Source of the DNA: Flavobacterium sp. Leaf82
GTDB taxonomy: Bacteria > Bacteroidota > Bacteroidia > Flavobacteriales > Flavobacteriaceae
NCBI RefSeq assembly: GCF_001422725.1
Contig: NZ_LMMA01000012.1
Span: forward strand, 366,967 to 430,966
DNA length: 64,000 nt
Reading direction: 5' to 3'
Shown: positions 34,097-43,625 of the stretch, piece after piece
How the letters are laid out: every line of letters starts with the position of its first letter
How positions within the stretch are numbered: position 1 is the stretch's first letter
Notes under the pieces: generated by a model
What the model saw: the letters and a program-made list of their open reading frames with translations, nothing else
Told to the model about the DNA's origin: nothing
The model's database searches: none
Position numbers and translations under genes: made by a program

Positions 34097-34276
34097 ATGT
34101 ATAAACACAATAATAAAATACGTTTAGTACAATCTAAACGACCACTTCATTGGATAAAAAGAAAAATGGTGGTAATAATAACGGCCTTTATGTTAGGAAT
34201 GTCAAACGGAATGAATGTTCACGATCAAGCCATTAAAGGAAATCAAAATTATACGGAACAACATAAAAAGGATTAA
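34097..34276 (+). CDS. Small protein with one membrane-like segment (59 aa)
   Basis: The frame begins MYKHNNKIRLVQSKRPLHW, a basic N-terminus, then a short hydrophobic segment (MVVIITAFMLGMSNGMNV), and ends hydrophilic (YTEQHKKD). It ends 20 bases before a terminator hairpin, which supports it as a real last gene of the transcript. The family is unknown. Confidence 0.5.
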   Translation: MYKHNNKIRLVQSKRPLHWIKRKMVVIITAFMLGMSNGMNVHDQAIKGNQNYTEQHKKD

Positions 34277-34296
34277 TAATTTGAAATTTAAAAAGA

Positions 34297-34328
34297 AAAC
34301 CGAAGCCATTACAGTTTCGGTTTTTTTT
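34297..34328 (+). terminator. Intrinsic terminator (CCGAAG-type stem)
   Basis: AAACCGAA pairs with TTCGGTTT around a short loop and is followed by T. The core is shared with the hairpins at 28855 and 37129. Confidence 0.82.
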
Positions 34329-34462
34329 ATTTGATTAAAAAGGCGAATATGTGAAATTGTTGCAAGTCAGAGTGTTATAGTTGTAATATATTTAAAGTTA
34401 AAATTTAATTTATTTTTCTTTCAAAAAATGAATTTCAAGCCTAAATGTTAAAATTTTTTTAA

Positions 34463-34470
34463 TAGTTTTG
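34463..34470 (+). promoter_or_regulatory. -7 element for the paralogous membrane gene pair
   Basis: TAGTTTTG is an exact TAnnTTTG match, 33 bases before the ATG at 34503. No TTG is seen at -33. Confidence 0.45.
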
Positions 34471-34502
34471 GGCAAATTCCTACACAACCACTAATCCTTA
34501 TT

Positions 34503-35786
34503 ATGGACAAAAAAACCAAATTTTTTAAAACCGTTATATTACTTCAATTTATTCCCGCTTTCTTACTTGGTCTGTTGATTTTAATGAATTATAGAAAGCA
34601 GAAACTTCTTAATGTTAGAGGATTTCATCCATACGAATTTAATTATGGACACGCAGTTCCTTTAATTTTCTTTGGCGTTTGTATTCTTATTTCTATTTTA
34701 ATTGTGTTTCTAAAAAAGGAGAATGCTACAGAAGATGAAGTTGATATGCAAAAGAAAGTTCGCCAGCAAAACTTTTGGAAATTTGCATTTTACTGCAATG
34801 TTTTCTTCTTAATAATCATTGCTGTTTTTGCATTTGGGTTATATCGAAAAAATCCATTTATAATAGATCAGTCAATTCTATTTTATAGTTTAGTGGTTTT
34901 AAGATCTTTTCTCATTATAATATTAAGCTTAGTAACAGCTTCCTTTTTTTTAGCAGCAGGAATTTATTGGAAATCAAATAAAACATTGGCACTTTTTATA
35001 TTGGTCTTTAGCTTTTTTATAATTACTGCATCCTTTACTTATGAAGTTGTTTTTATGGGTGAATTTATGAATGCCTCAGAAAATTATATCAATCGAAGAG
35101 ATGAAAAAGGACTTTCGTCTGATGCCGAAGAAACATCAGTAGATTATGTAGAAGCAGACAACGAACAAGTTGATCCTGAGGTCGAAAAGTCTAAATTGCT
35201 TTCGTCCTGGAATTCTTTAATTCCGGATTGGGGAGCGCTTGATGGAAAATATGATTTTTATGATGTCAGAATTTTAATGGGCAGAAGTTTAGACGATCAT
35301 ATTACCGAAAGCGACTATTATTATCTTGTTCAATACATTGATAATATTAGAGAAAACCCTGATGCACTTTATTTAGGATTCGAGAATTACAGATCAGTAA
35401 TCTATAGCGTTATTTCGCCTGAAATCTATCGCAAGGCAAATTTTGACAAAATTGTAGACGGATTACTTTTGACATACGATGACATTGGTGCCGAAAATGA
35501 AAAATTAAAAGAAATCTACAACGCCATGCATCAGCCTTATGGCAGTTCCAGACCTAATATGGAAAAATATTATTCGGATTTTGAAAAATATTTCACTGCA
35601 GAAACAATCGAAAAACTTCAGACTTATAAGTTTTCTAATAATGCAGATTTTAAAGACACTGATATAATGTGGTTTTATAGCTTTTGGGCAAGAAGAAATA
35701 ATGAAGGAAATATAAAAGAGATTGCAATAATCTTAAACGAAATAAAAGAGCAATACGACTCAAATTCAAATTCAGAAGAAGAATGA
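34503..35786 (+). CDS. Five-TM membrane protein with soluble C-terminal domain, paralogue 1
   Basis: The 427-residue protein has five membrane segments in residues ~8-185 and a soluble domain of ~230 residues. The end carries a conserved-looking block, DTDIMWFYSFWARRNNEGN, and IILNEIKEQYD. The following gene encodes a homologue with the same block (NTVWIYSFWARRHKEKN) and the same layout; the two overlap by 4 bases (ATGA), so they are translationally coupled. An acidic linker (YVEADNEQVDPEVE) separates the two halves. I do not know the family. A hetero-oligomeric membrane complex is a reasonable guess. Confidence 0.65.
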   Translation: MDKKTKFFKTVILLQFIPAFLLGLLILMNYRKQKLLNVRGFHPYEFNYGHAVPLIFFGVCILISILIVFLKKENATEDEVDMQKKVRQQNFWKFAFYCNVFFLIIIAVFAFGLYRKNPFIIDQSILFYSLVVLRSFLIIILSLVTASFFLAAGIYWKSNKTLALFILVFSFFIITASFTYEVVFMGEFMNASENYINRRDEKGLSSDAEETSVDYVEADNEQVDPEVEKSKLLSSWNSLIPDWGALDGKYDFYDVRILMGRSLDDHITESDYYYLVQYIDNIRENPDALYLGFENYRSVIYSVISPEIYRKANFDKIVDGLLLTYDDIGAENEKLKEIYNAMHQPYGSSRPNMEKYYSDFEKYFTAETIEKLQTYKFSNNADFKDTDIMWFYSFWARRNNEGNIKEIAIILNEIKEQYDSNSNSEEE

Positions 35787-37114
35787 TAAAATCTTATAAA
35801 ATAGTTATAATAATTCAGTGTATAATATTGCTGATTTTTAGTTTTGTTTTTAATGAAGTATATAACGATGACATCCAGTTAATACCTTTGATTCAGTTAT
35901 TGGTAATTGGTTTTTCACCTTTAATTGTATTGGCAATTTCAATTATAATTCAAAGATTGATAGTGGCTGTAATCCATTCTGATTCTACAAATGATGAAGT
36001 GAATAAAGAAGCGCCAATCGATAAATTTTGGAAGAATGCCTTTTTTATAAATGTAATTTTTGGAGCTTTAACGTTTCTATGTTCTATTATTTCTTCTGTT
36101 TTAAAATTAGAAGTTGGAGTTGTTAGTTCTGATTATATTTATCGATTTTTTTTCTCTTTAGATATTTTAATGATTTCCAGTTTAATAATAAGTCTGGTTT
36201 TAAGAATAAAAGATTCTGTTGTTGAAATAACTAAGTTTCTTGGTTTTTTAATGCTGTTTATTTCGATACTCATTTTTTCTTTTTCCTTGTATTTAGCGGT
36301 TTTAAATGTGGTAACGATACGATCTTATAGTGGTGATGGCATAATTGGAACCTTAAATTCTGTGTCAGAAACAGAAGAAGTTGCTACAGATGTCGAACAT
36401 GAAAGTGAAGGCGAAGGAGAAGGTGAGGAGTCAGAATCTGACTATTATGGTTTTAACGAAATGAGTTTTCCGGAAGTAAATATAAACGGATACTTCAAAG
36501 AACTTTTTGAGGATTCGAGTTATGACACTACCAAAACACAGGATCTTACTAAGAACTTTTTGTCGGATTTTTTAGTATTAGAAAAAGATCAGTCCTTTAC
36601 AGGAATCCGAATTGCAATAGAAAGAGGATTTGCTTATGATGAAGAGATAAAAAAAGTAGATGAAAAAATAAGGCGAAATCCTGAAGCGATTCGGGAAGCT
36701 TTTGATAGTTATAATACTTTGTTGTATGCTTTTTTATCGAATAAGATTTATTTTGATTCCAATTTAAATCTAATTGTAGATGCTTTAATAAAAACTCATG
36801 AAGATATTTATGAAACTGAAAATCCTGATGAAAGATTGACTAAAATCTATAAAACAATGATTTTTGGTGCGCAAAAAGAGTTTCCTAACTATTATTATAA
36901 TGAGATAAAACCTTATGCATCAGAAAATGTTTTGAGTTTAGTAAGCAAAAATGCAGAAACAAGTTCAGAGAAAGACAATAGTAATGCAGAATATTCCTCG
37001 CAACTTAATACGGTCTGGATTTATAGTTTCTGGGCAAGACGACATAAAGAAAAAAATGACGATGTTGTTTTTGAAATCCTAAAAGAAATCAAGCAACATT
37101 ATAATGAAGATTAA
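35783..37114 (+). CDS. Five-TM membrane protein with soluble C-terminal domain, paralogue 2
   Basis: The 443-residue product is a diverged paralogue of the preceding gene. It has the same five hydrophobic segments at the N-terminus, an acidic linker (EHESEGEGEGEESESDYYG), and the soluble domain with blocks such as IRRNPEAIREAFDSYNTLLYAFLSNKIY, which parallels IRENPDALYLGFENYRSVIYSVISPEIY in the first. The gene starts inside the stop of the first (ATGA). It ends at a CCGAAG-type hairpin. The function is unknown. Confidence 0.65.
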   Translation: MIKSYKIVIIIQCIILLIFSFVFNEVYNDDIQLIPLIQLLVIGFSPLIVLAISIIIQRLIVAVIHSDSTNDEVNKEAPIDKFWKNAFFINVIFGALTFLCSIISSVLKLEVGVVSSDYIYRFFFSLDILMISSLIISLVLRIKDSVVEITKFLGFLMLFISILIFSFSLYLAVLNVVTIRSYSGDGIIGTLNSVSETEEVATDVEHESEGEGEGEESESDYYGFNEMSFPEVNINGYFKELFEDSSYDTTKTQDLTKNFLSDFLVLEKDQSFTGIRIAIERGFAYDEEIKKVDEKIRRNPEAIREAFDSYNTLLYAFLSNKIYFDSNLNLIVDALIKTHEDIYETENPDERLTKIYKTMIFGAQKEFPNYYYNEIKPYASENVLSLVSKNAETSSEKDNSNAEYSSQLNTVWIYSFWARRHKEKNDDVVFEILKEIKQHYNED

Positions 37115-37128
37115 TTATCTGATAAAAA

Positions 37129-37157
37129 AAAACCGAAGTACTTAGCTTCGGTTTTTT
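37129..37157. terminator. Intrinsic terminator (CCGAAG-type stem)
   Basis: AAAAACCGAAG pairs with CTTCGGTTTTT around TACTTAG. It serves the membrane gene pair and the convergent HMG-CoA synthase gene. Confidence 0.87.
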
Positions 37158-37180
37158 TATGATTTAAAATTAGAAATTAA

Positions 37181-38542
37181 CTAATCTACCCATCTATAAT
37201 ATCTTGCTCCAATTAAATTTGGAATTTCTTTTTCAATTCGGTCTAAAACCCATTCGTTTTTTGGAGCTCTCACGCTTTGTTTTTGTTCTTTTTTGTGAAG
37301 ACTTTCATAAGTTTCAAAACCAATTTCTGTGCTTTCTTCCAGATTTTCAAAAAGCTTCGTTTTGGCTAAAGCCAATTGCCAGTCTGGTTGAATTGTTCCT
37401 TCAAAAACTTTAGATTTCGATCCGCTTCCGTAAGCAAGGAATCCAAATTTTGCTCCTGCAACTTCTTGCTTTGTATCATAATAATGAGCCAAAGTCGATA
37501 ATAATCCCATGAAAATAGATCCTGTATAAAGGTTTCCTATTAAAGACGAGGCCAATTCTGCCGGTTGTAATTTCTCTGTTACAAACTTTTTATATTCATC
37601 AGATTTCCCAACTTCTTTTATTTTAGTTTGATAGTCTGCAGGTTCAATATTTTCTGCAATAATTTTATCAGCATGATCTAAAGCATAAATTTCAGATAAC
37701 ATTCTGCGTCCCTGAAAAGAATAAGGTAAATGCATGATAATGCTGTTCCAGGTATTGTATAAAGTTTCGGTTGTGTTTTTTAATTTTTTAAATGAGAAGT
37801 AAGCATTTCGCGTACGATCCATATAACATTGATTCGAATATTGACCGTCAAAAACCGGTTGATCTTTATGAATCTCGATTTCGGCTTCCAGATTATCAAA
37901 CCATGGATCGTTGTTTTCGTTTTGGATAATTGCTTGTTTAGAAAGACTTCTGTAAGGTTTAAAGAAATCAAAAACGCCTTTTGTACTGGTTGCCCAATTT
38001 TCATCAAAGGCAATAATTCCAGGATTCGAAGTTACAAGCATTGCAAGGGCTCCGGCGCCTTGAGTATATTCTCCTGTAGAATTTAAATCGTATTTTGCAA
38101 AATCTGTCGTAACAACAATTGCTTTTTTAGATGGATTAAGTTTTACAAAATCAATACAGTTTTGCAACGCATCAACACCGCCAATACAGGCGAAAGTAAA
38201 ATCGACAACATCACATTCAGATAAAGAATCTTCTCCAAATTTTTGTTCCATTAAACTTATTAAGAACGAGCTTATTGGTTTAGAACTGTCGATTCCGCTT
38301 TCAGTTCCCACATAAATTCGGCTAATTTCGTTTAGGTTTATGTCGTTATCAAGAATTAGTTTTGTCAAAGCGTTTGCTCCAAAAACTACAGCATCCTGAT
38401 GAACGTCCGGCAAGGTCATTTTAATTAATCCGAGACCTTTTTCTAATTTTTCTGGTTCAATATTTCTGGCGATTGCCAAAGTTTTTATGGGTAAATGTAT
38501 GTTGGCTACATCAAAAGAGATAGCGTCAATTCCTGTTTTCAT
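37181..38542 (-). CDS. Hydroxymethylglutaryl-CoA synthase
   Basis: The 453-residue thiolase-fold enzyme condenses acetyl-CoA and acetoacetyl-CoA in the mevalonate pathway, which Flavobacteriia use for isoprenoids. The catalytic triad is visible: Glu81 (GTESGIDSS), Cys119 (FACIGG) and His271 (MHLPYSFQGRR). The C-terminal half carries the GSGSKSKVFEG block typical of bacterial HMGS. Length is normal. The gene stands alone with no other mevalonate genes in the window. The spacer downstream of its start (38543-38903) carries the sdh promoter on the other strand. Confidence 0.92.
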   Translation of the reverse strand: MKTGIDAISFDVANIHLPIKTLAIARNIEPEKLEKGLGLIKMTLPDVHQDAVVFGANALTKLILDNDINLNEISRIYVGTESGIDSSKPISSFLISLMEQKFGEDSLSECDVVDFTFACIGGVDALQNCIDFVKLNPSKKAIVVTTDFAKYDLNSTGEYTQGAGALAMLVTSNPGIIAFDENWATSTKGVFDFFKPYRSLSKQAIIQNENNDPWFDNLEAEIEIHKDQPVFDGQYSNQCYMDRTRNAYFSFKKLKNTTETLYNTWNSIIMHLPYSFQGRRMLSEIYALDHADKIIAENIEPADYQTKIKEVGKSDEYKKFVTEKLQPAELASSLIGNLYTGSIFMGLLSTLAHYYDTKQEVAGAKFGFLAYGSGSKSKVFEGTIQPDWQLALAKTKLFENLEESTEIGFETYESLHKKEQKQSVRAPKNEWVLDRIEKEIPNLIGARYYRWVD

Positions 38543-38779
38543 TATATTTTTTTTGAAGCCGATAAAGGTAAAATTATGTTGTGGAATGACAATTTTTTAA
38601 TCCTATAAAATTCCAATGCACAGAAACTTTTAAAGAAAACAAATTAAAAGTTTACTTAAAATAATAATATGATAAACTTTTAGAGCAGCGTAACACTATT
38701 TGTTTGTGGTGAATAAATTTGCTAAAAAACAGTTTTTCAAAATTTTATAATAAAATAATTTGGGATACGGTATTTTTTA

Positions 38780-38802
38780 TACGTAAAAGTACGTAATACG
38801 TA
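38780..38802. promoter_or_regulatory. Three TACGTA palindromes upstream of sdhC
   Basis: TACGTA occurs at 38780-38785, 38790-38795 and 38797-38802, about 40-80 bases upstream of the sdh promoter. Repeats of this sort often bind a dimeric regulator; the factor is unknown. Confidence 0.4.
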
Positions 38803-38839
38803 GGCTATTTTAAAATGATTATAAATAACAGCGAAATGG

Positions 38840-38870
38840 TTGTAGTTCTTTGTTAATTGAGTTATTTTTG
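38840..38870 (+). promoter_or_regulatory. Promoter of the sdhCAB operon
   Basis: TTG (38840-38842), a 20-base spacer and TATTTTTG (38863-38870) match the consensus. The sdhC ATG is 33 bases downstream. Confidence 0.75.
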
Positions 38871-38903
38871 TGTAATTTTTTAAAACAAACTACTTAAACA
38901 CTT

Positions 38904-39569
38904 ATGGCACAATCTGCACTATTGAATGCTTCCATCTTAAAGAAAGTGGCTATGGCCCTTTCGGGAATATTCTTAATCACGTTTTTAGCGCTGCATGTTT
39001 CCTTAAATTTTATTTCTATTATTAGTGAAAATGTTTTTAACGAAGCGTCTCACTTTATGGGATACAATCCGCTGATTCAATATGTAATGCAACCAGTTTT
39101 GGCAATCGGAGTAATTTTCCATTTCGTTATGGGATTTGTTTTGACAGCTCAAAATACTGCTGCAAGACCAATTGCGTATGCAAAATACAACGGAGCTGCA
39201 AATGCTTCCTGGAGTTCTAGAAATATGATTATTTCTGGATTGGTTATTTTGGCTTTCTTAGGATTGCATTTTTATGATTTCTGGTTTCCGGAGGTTAACT
39301 ACAAATATATTGCAGGGGCTACGCCAGATGCTACAAGATATTATGGAGAACTGGTTCATAAGTTTCATGACCCAATTCGTACAGGATTGTATTGTATCTC
39401 ATTTGTGTTATTAGGTTTTCACCTTTGGCACGGATTCGGTTCATCTCTTCAATCAATGGGGATGCACAATAAGTATTCAAGATTTTTAAGTAAAGTGGGT
39501 TACGGTTTTGCAGTTGTAGTACCGGCACTTTTCGTAATTATCGCATTATTTCATCATTTCAATAATTAA
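38904..39569 (+). CDS. sdhC: Succinate dehydrogenase cytochrome b subunit
   Basis: The 221-residue membrane anchor has five hydrophobic segments with conserved His residues (FLALHVSLNF, VIFHFVMGFV, LGLHFYDFW, LGFHLWHGFG, and the terminal LFHHFNN) that carry two hemes and the quinone site. This single-subunit type b anchor (as in Bacillus and Wolinella) lacks SdhD. It is the first gene of sdhCAB, followed by sdhA after 11 bases. The complex links succinate oxidation to menaquinone in the inner membrane. Confidence 0.94.
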   Translation: MAQSALLNASILKKVAMALSGIFLITFLALHVSLNFISIISENVFNEASHFMGYNPLIQYVMQPVLAIGVIFHFVMGFVLTAQNTAARPIAYAKYNGAANASWSSRNMIISGLVILAFLGLHFYDFWFPEVNYKYIAGATPDATRYYGELVHKFHDPIRTGLYCISFVLLGFHLWHGFGSSLQSMGMHNKYSRFLSKVGYGFAVVVPALFVIIALFHHFNN

Positions 39570-39580
39570 TATAAATTATA

Positions 39581-41581
39581 ATGGCATTAGATTCAAAAAT
39601 TCCACACGGCCCAATATCGGACAAATGGACAGATTATAAAGATCATATTAATTTAGTAAATCCGGCTAACAAACGTAATTTAGATATTATCATTGTTGGT
39701 ACAGGTTTGGCTGGAGGTTCAGCTGCGGCTACTTTGGCTGAGCAGGGATATAACGTAAAAGCTTTCTGCTTTCAGGATTCACCTCGTCGTGCGCACTCTA
39801 TTGCAGCACAAGGTGGTATCAATGCAGCAAAAAATTATAAAGGTGACGGTGACTCAGTTTACAGATTATTTTATGATACTGTAAAAGGAGGAGATTACCG
39901 TGCACGTGAGGCAAACGTTCACCGTTTGGCTGAAGTTTCTGCTAATATTATCGACCAGTGTGTGGCTCAAGGAGTTCCATTGGCTCGTGAATATGGTGGA
40001 TTATTAGATAACCGTTCTTTTGGAGGAACTTTGGTTTCTCGTACTTTTTATGCACAAGGACAAACTGGACAACAATTATTGCTAGGAGCTTATTCTGCAA
40101 TGAACCGTCAGATTGGTCGTGGTAAAGTAAAAATGTACAACCGTCACGAAATGCTTGACATTGTTATCGTGAACGGAAAAGCGAGAGGTATTATCGCTCG
40201 TAACTTAATCACCGGAGAAATAGAAAGACATTCTGCTCACGCGGTAGTAGTTGGTTCTGGAGGATACGGAAACGTATTTTTCCTGTCAACAAATGCTATG
40301 GGAAGTAACGCAACAGCAGCTTGGAAAATACATAAAAAAGGAGCGTTTTTCGCAAATCCTTGTTACACACAAATTCACCCAACTTGTATTCCGGTTTCTG
40401 GAGATCACCAGTCAAAACTGACTTTGATGTCTGAATCGTTACGTAATGACGGTCGTATTTGGGTTCCTGCAAAACAAGAAGATGCAAAAGCGATTCGTGA
40501 AGGAAAGAAAAAAGCAACAGATTTGACTGAAGCTGAAAGAGATTATTTCTTAGAAAGAAGATATCCTGCTTTTGGTAACTTAGTACCTCGTGACGTTGCG
40601 TCTCGTGCTGCAAAAGAAAGATGTGATGCTGGTTTTGGTGTTAACAAAACCGGAGAAGCTGTTTACTTAGATTTCGCAGCAGCAATCAAACGTTACGGAA
40701 CTGAAGAAGCTTTCGTTAAAGGTTTAGATGCTAACGATGCGGCTTTGGTAACTAAATTAGGAGCTGAAATCGTGAAAAGTAAATACGGAAACTTATTCCA
40801 GATGTATTACAAAATCGTTGACGAAGATCCGTATACAACACCAATGATGATTTACCCGGCGGTTCACTACACAATGGGAGGAACCTGGGTTGATTATAAC
40901 TTAATGACTACAATTCCGGGATGTTTCTCTATTGGAGAATCTAACTTCTCTGATCACGGAGCAAACAGACTTGGAGCTTCTGCTTTAATGCAAGGTTTAG
41001 CTGATGGATATTTCGTATTACCTTATACTATTGGAGATTACTTAGCTCCGGATATTAAAATGGGAGAAATTTCTACAGATTTACCAGAATTCGTAGCAGC
41101 AGAAAAAGAAGTAAAAGATCAAATCGATAGATTTATCAATAATAAAGGAACTCATTCTGTAGATTATTTCCACAAGAAATTAGGAAAAATCATGTGGGAT
41201 AAAGTAGGTATGGCTCGTAATGCTAAAGGTTTAACTGAAGCTATCGAAGAAATTGCTGCTTTACGTGAGGAGTTTTATAAAGATGTAAAAGTTCCTGGAA
41301 GCGCTAACGAATTTAATCAGGAATTAGAGAAAGCGACACGTGTTGCCGATTTCTTAGAGTTAGGAGAATTGTTCGCGAAAGATGCATTACACCGTAATGA
41401 GTCTTGTGGAGGTCACTTCCGTGAAGAATACCAAACAGAAGAAGGAGAAGCACTTCGTGATGATGAAAACTTTGCATATGTTGCAGCCTGGGAATACAAA
41501 GGAAAACCAAGTGATGCAGTATTACACAAAGAACCTCTGGTTTACGAAAACATTAAATTAGTACAAAGAAGCTACAAATAG
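39581..41581 (+). CDS. sdhA: Succinate dehydrogenase flavoprotein subunit
   Basis: The 666-residue subunit oxidises succinate to fumarate with covalent FAD. It has the dinucleotide-binding motif [21 protein letters not shown] and the FAD-linked His72 in [11 protein letters not shown]. The active-site block [10 protein letters not shown] and the HYTMGG stretch fit the family, as does the [25 protein letters not shown] region. The gene is the second of sdhCAB; a 92-base gap with a hairpin separates it from sdhB, longer than usual within this operon. Length is normal for the Bacteroidota type. Confidence 0.97.
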   Translation: MALDSKIPHGPISDKWTDYKDHINLVNPANKRNLDIIIVGTGLAGGSAAATLAEQGYNVKAFCFQDSPRRAHSIAAQGGINAAKNYKGDGDSVYRLFYDTVKGGDYRAREANVHRLAEVSANIIDQCVAQGVPLAREYGGLLDNRSFGGTLVSRTFYAQGQTGQQLLLGAYSAMNRQIGRGKVKMYNRHEMLDIVIVNGKARGIIARNLITGEIERHSAHAVVVGSGGYGNVFFLSTNAMGSNATAAWKIHKKGAFFANPCYTQIHPTCIPVSGDHQSKLTLMSESLRNDGRIWVPAKQEDAKAIREGKKKATDLTEAERDYFLERRYPAFGNLVPRDVASRAAKERCDAGFGVNKTGEAVYLDFAAAIKRYGTEEAFVKGLDANDAALVTKLGAEIVKSKYGNLFQMYYKIVDEDPYTTPMMIYPAVHYTMGGTWVDYNLMTTIPGCFSIGESNFSDHGANRLGASALMQGLADGYFVLPYTIGDYLAPDIKMGEISTDLPEFVAAEKEVKDQIDRFINNKGTHSVDYFHKKLGKIMWDKVGMARNAKGLTEAIEEIAALREEFYKDVKVPGSANEFNQELEKATRVADFLELGELFAKDALHRNESCGGHFREEYQTEEGEALRDDENFAYVAAWEYKGKPSDAVLHKEPLVYENIKLVQRSYK

Positions 41582-41586
41582 CAATT

Positions 41587-41649
41587 AGTCAAAAGACAAA
41601 AGTCTTAAAGTAAAATGACTAAATGTTAATTGACTTTCGACTTTTGACT
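41587..41649. repeat. Imperfect 18-bp inverted repeat between sdhA and sdhB
   Basis: AGTCAAAAGACAAAAGTC (41587-41604) and GACTTTCGACTTTTGACT (41632-41649) pair with two mismatches around 27 bases. It could lower sdhB level or stabilise the sdhCA part of the message. Similar spacer repeats are frequent in flavobacteria. Confidence 0.6.
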
Positions 41650-41673
41650 TTATGACCTTCAAACTAAAACAGT

Positions 41674-42420
41674 ATGAAACTTACATTAAAAATATGGCGT
41701 CAGAAAAACGCCCAGGATAAAGGGGGAATTGTTGATTACCCAATCGACGGAATCGAACCAGATATGTCTTTCCTTGAAATGCTTGATGTTCTTAACGAAC
41801 AATTGATCAACAAAGGAGAAGAGCCAGTAGCATTTGACCACGATTGTCGTGAAGGAATTTGCGGAATGTGTTCATTATTCATCAACGGAGAAGCACACGG
41901 ACCAGACAGAGGAGTTACTACTTGCCAATTGCACATGCGTATGTTTAAAGATGGTGATACGATTTTTATCGAACCATTTAGAGCAAAAGCTTTCCCGGTA
42001 ATTAAAGATTTAGTTGTTGACAGAAGTTCTTTTGACAGAATTCAACATGCAGGAGGATTTATCTCGGTAAATACTTCAGGAAATACTATTGATGCAAATA
42101 CAATTCCGATAAATAAACATGACGCAGATAAATCATTTGATGCTGCTGCTTGTATTGGTTGTGGAGCTTGTGTTGCAACTTGTAAAAACGGATCAGCAAT
42201 GTTGTTCGTAGGAGCAAAAGTATCTCAATATGCATTATTGCCTCAAGGTAAAATCGAAGCAGTTGATCGTGTTTTAAACATGGTTCACCAAATGGATTTA
42301 GAAGGTTTTGGTAACTGTACCAACACTGGAGCTTGCGAAGTAGAATGCCCTAAAGGTATCTCTCTTGAAAATATTGCACGTATGAACCGTGAGTATTTAT
42401 CAGCAAGTTTAAAAGGATAA
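41674..42420 (+). CDS. sdhB: Succinate dehydrogenase iron-sulfur subunit
   Basis: The 248-residue protein carries three clusters: 2Fe-2S ([19 protein letters not shown], then TTCQLHM), 4Fe-4S ([14 protein letters not shown]) and 3Fe-4S ([15 protein letters not shown]). It passes electrons from FAD to the quinone site. It ends the operon at a hairpin. Length fits the B subunit of the type b complex. Confidence 0.97.
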   Translation: MKLTLKIWRQKNAQDKGGIVDYPIDGIEPDMSFLEMLDVLNEQLINKGEEPVAFDHDCREGICGMCSLFINGEAHGPDRGVTTCQLHMRMFKDGDTIFIEPFRAKAFPVIKDLVVDRSSFDRIQHAGGFISVNTSGNTIDANTIPINKHDADKSFDAAACIGCGACVATCKNGSAMLFVGAKVSQYALLPQGKIEAVDRVLNMVHQMDLEGFGNCTNTGACEVECPKGISLENIARMNREYLSASLKG

Positions 42421-42447
42421 TTTAAACATACATTTAGTTTATATAAA

Positions 42448-42475
42448 AACGCATTCATTAAGTTGGATGCGTTTT
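42448..42475 (+). terminator. Terminator of sdhCAB
   Basis: AAACGCAT pairs with ATGCGTTT around TCATTAAGTTGG and is followed by T. Confidence 0.78.
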
Positions 42476-42534
42476 TTTTTGTACTATTTTTACCGCACCT
42501 AAAAATAATATACACCAAAAACAAATCGTATTAA

Positions 42535-43554
42535 ATGAAAAGAATTTTACTTATTGTAATGCTTGCCCTAAGCATTCAAAATTATGCTCAGGTAGCGGTA
42601 ACTCCATCTGACCGTGGTTCAAATGATCCATTTGAAAAAGGAGAACTGGAAAAATTTAAAAGCACAACGACAGTTTTTGTTTTGCCTCAGTTGAATAAAA
42701 AAGAAGATTATGAAAAAATCCTGAAAGAAGTCTGGACAGTTACTCCATATAAAGTCGTTGAATATAAGGATTTTAATATAATGGATTATGTAGATGGTAA
42801 ATATTCAATTGCAAAATTCATAGGAGATATAACTACAAGTTCAAAAGGTACCGTTTATATTCATACCAATTTTGCAATACGAATTTTAGATAAAGAGAAA
42901 TTCGATAAAGGAGTTGCAAAACTGAAGTCAGATGACAAAAAATACGACAGGAAACTGAACGGGGTTTTAAATGAAAATTTGATTTATATAGCGAGAGCTC
43001 CTCTTTCTGCTAATAATAAATTTTTAAATGATGCAATGGGAACTGGTAAGGTAAAAAAGACATTGAGCGAATTGTATGAACAAATGTATACGGAACAAAG
43101 TTTTACCAATACCAATCTCGGAATGTTGAAGAATTACTTTCAACAGATTAATCAAATTATAAGTAAAGGAGAACATTGCGGACTTTATGATGATTTTGCA
43201 AAACCAGAAATCAAGAACTTAAAAGAAGCTACACTTTATATCCCGGAAGCTTATATGATGGAATATAGTCCATGGAAAGGAACTGAAAAACTTAGAGATG
43301 AAAAAGATCTTAAAAAACTCGTTGAAGATTATAAATACAAATATCAGTTTATTAAAGAGGAGGATCTGGAAAAGAAGATTTTAAATAATGAAGATATCTA
43401 TTATTTAAGATATGTAAGTATGAATGGAAATAAATATTTGCAAGTGGTTAATGCTAAGACTGCTGATGCTCCCTATTATTTTTATGGTGCTGGTTTTGCA
43501 TATAATTTAAAAGATGACGATTTTAAAAATATTAGTAAAGCAGCATCTAAATAG
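42535..43554 (+). CDS. Secreted protein of unknown function (339 aa)
   Basis: The product begins with a signal peptide (MKRILLIVMLALSIQNYAQ) and is then soluble and charged. It has blocks such as FKSTTTVFVLPQLNKKEDYEKILKEVW and YKVVEYKDFNIMDYVDG, which resemble the lipoprotein-like secreted proteins of unknown role in flavobacteria. I recognise no domain. It is read after the sdhB terminator and ends at its own hairpin, so it looks monocistronic. The promoter may be the region with TTG just before position 42480. Confidence 0.65.
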   Translation: MKRILLIVMLALSIQNYAQVAVTPSDRGSNDPFEKGELEKFKSTTTVFVLPQLNKKEDYEKILKEVWTVTPYKVVEYKDFNIMDYVDGKYSIAKFIGDITTSSKGTVYIHTNFAIRILDKEKFDKGVAKLKSDDKKYDRKLNGVLNENLIYIARAPLSANNKFLNDAMGTGKVKKTLSELYEQMYTEQSFTNTNLGMLKNYFQQINQIISKGEHCGLYDDFAKPEIKNLKEATLYIPEAYMMEYSPWKGTEKLRDEKDLKKLVEDYKYKYQFIKEEDLEKKILNNEDIYYLRYVSMNGNKYLQVVNAKTADAPYYFYGAGFAYNLKDDDFKNISKAASK

Positions 43555-43587
43555 ATTTCGATAATCTAAATTGATGTTTTAATAATA

Positions 43588-43619
43588 AAGACGCATTTGC
43601 CACAGCAAATGCGTCTTTT
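43588..43619. terminator. Intrinsic terminator between convergent genes
   Basis: AAAGACGCATTTGC pairs perfectly with GCAAATGCGTCTTT around CACA. It serves the 339-aa gene and the convergent GH20 gene. Confidence 0.9.
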
Positions 43620-43625
43620 TATATT

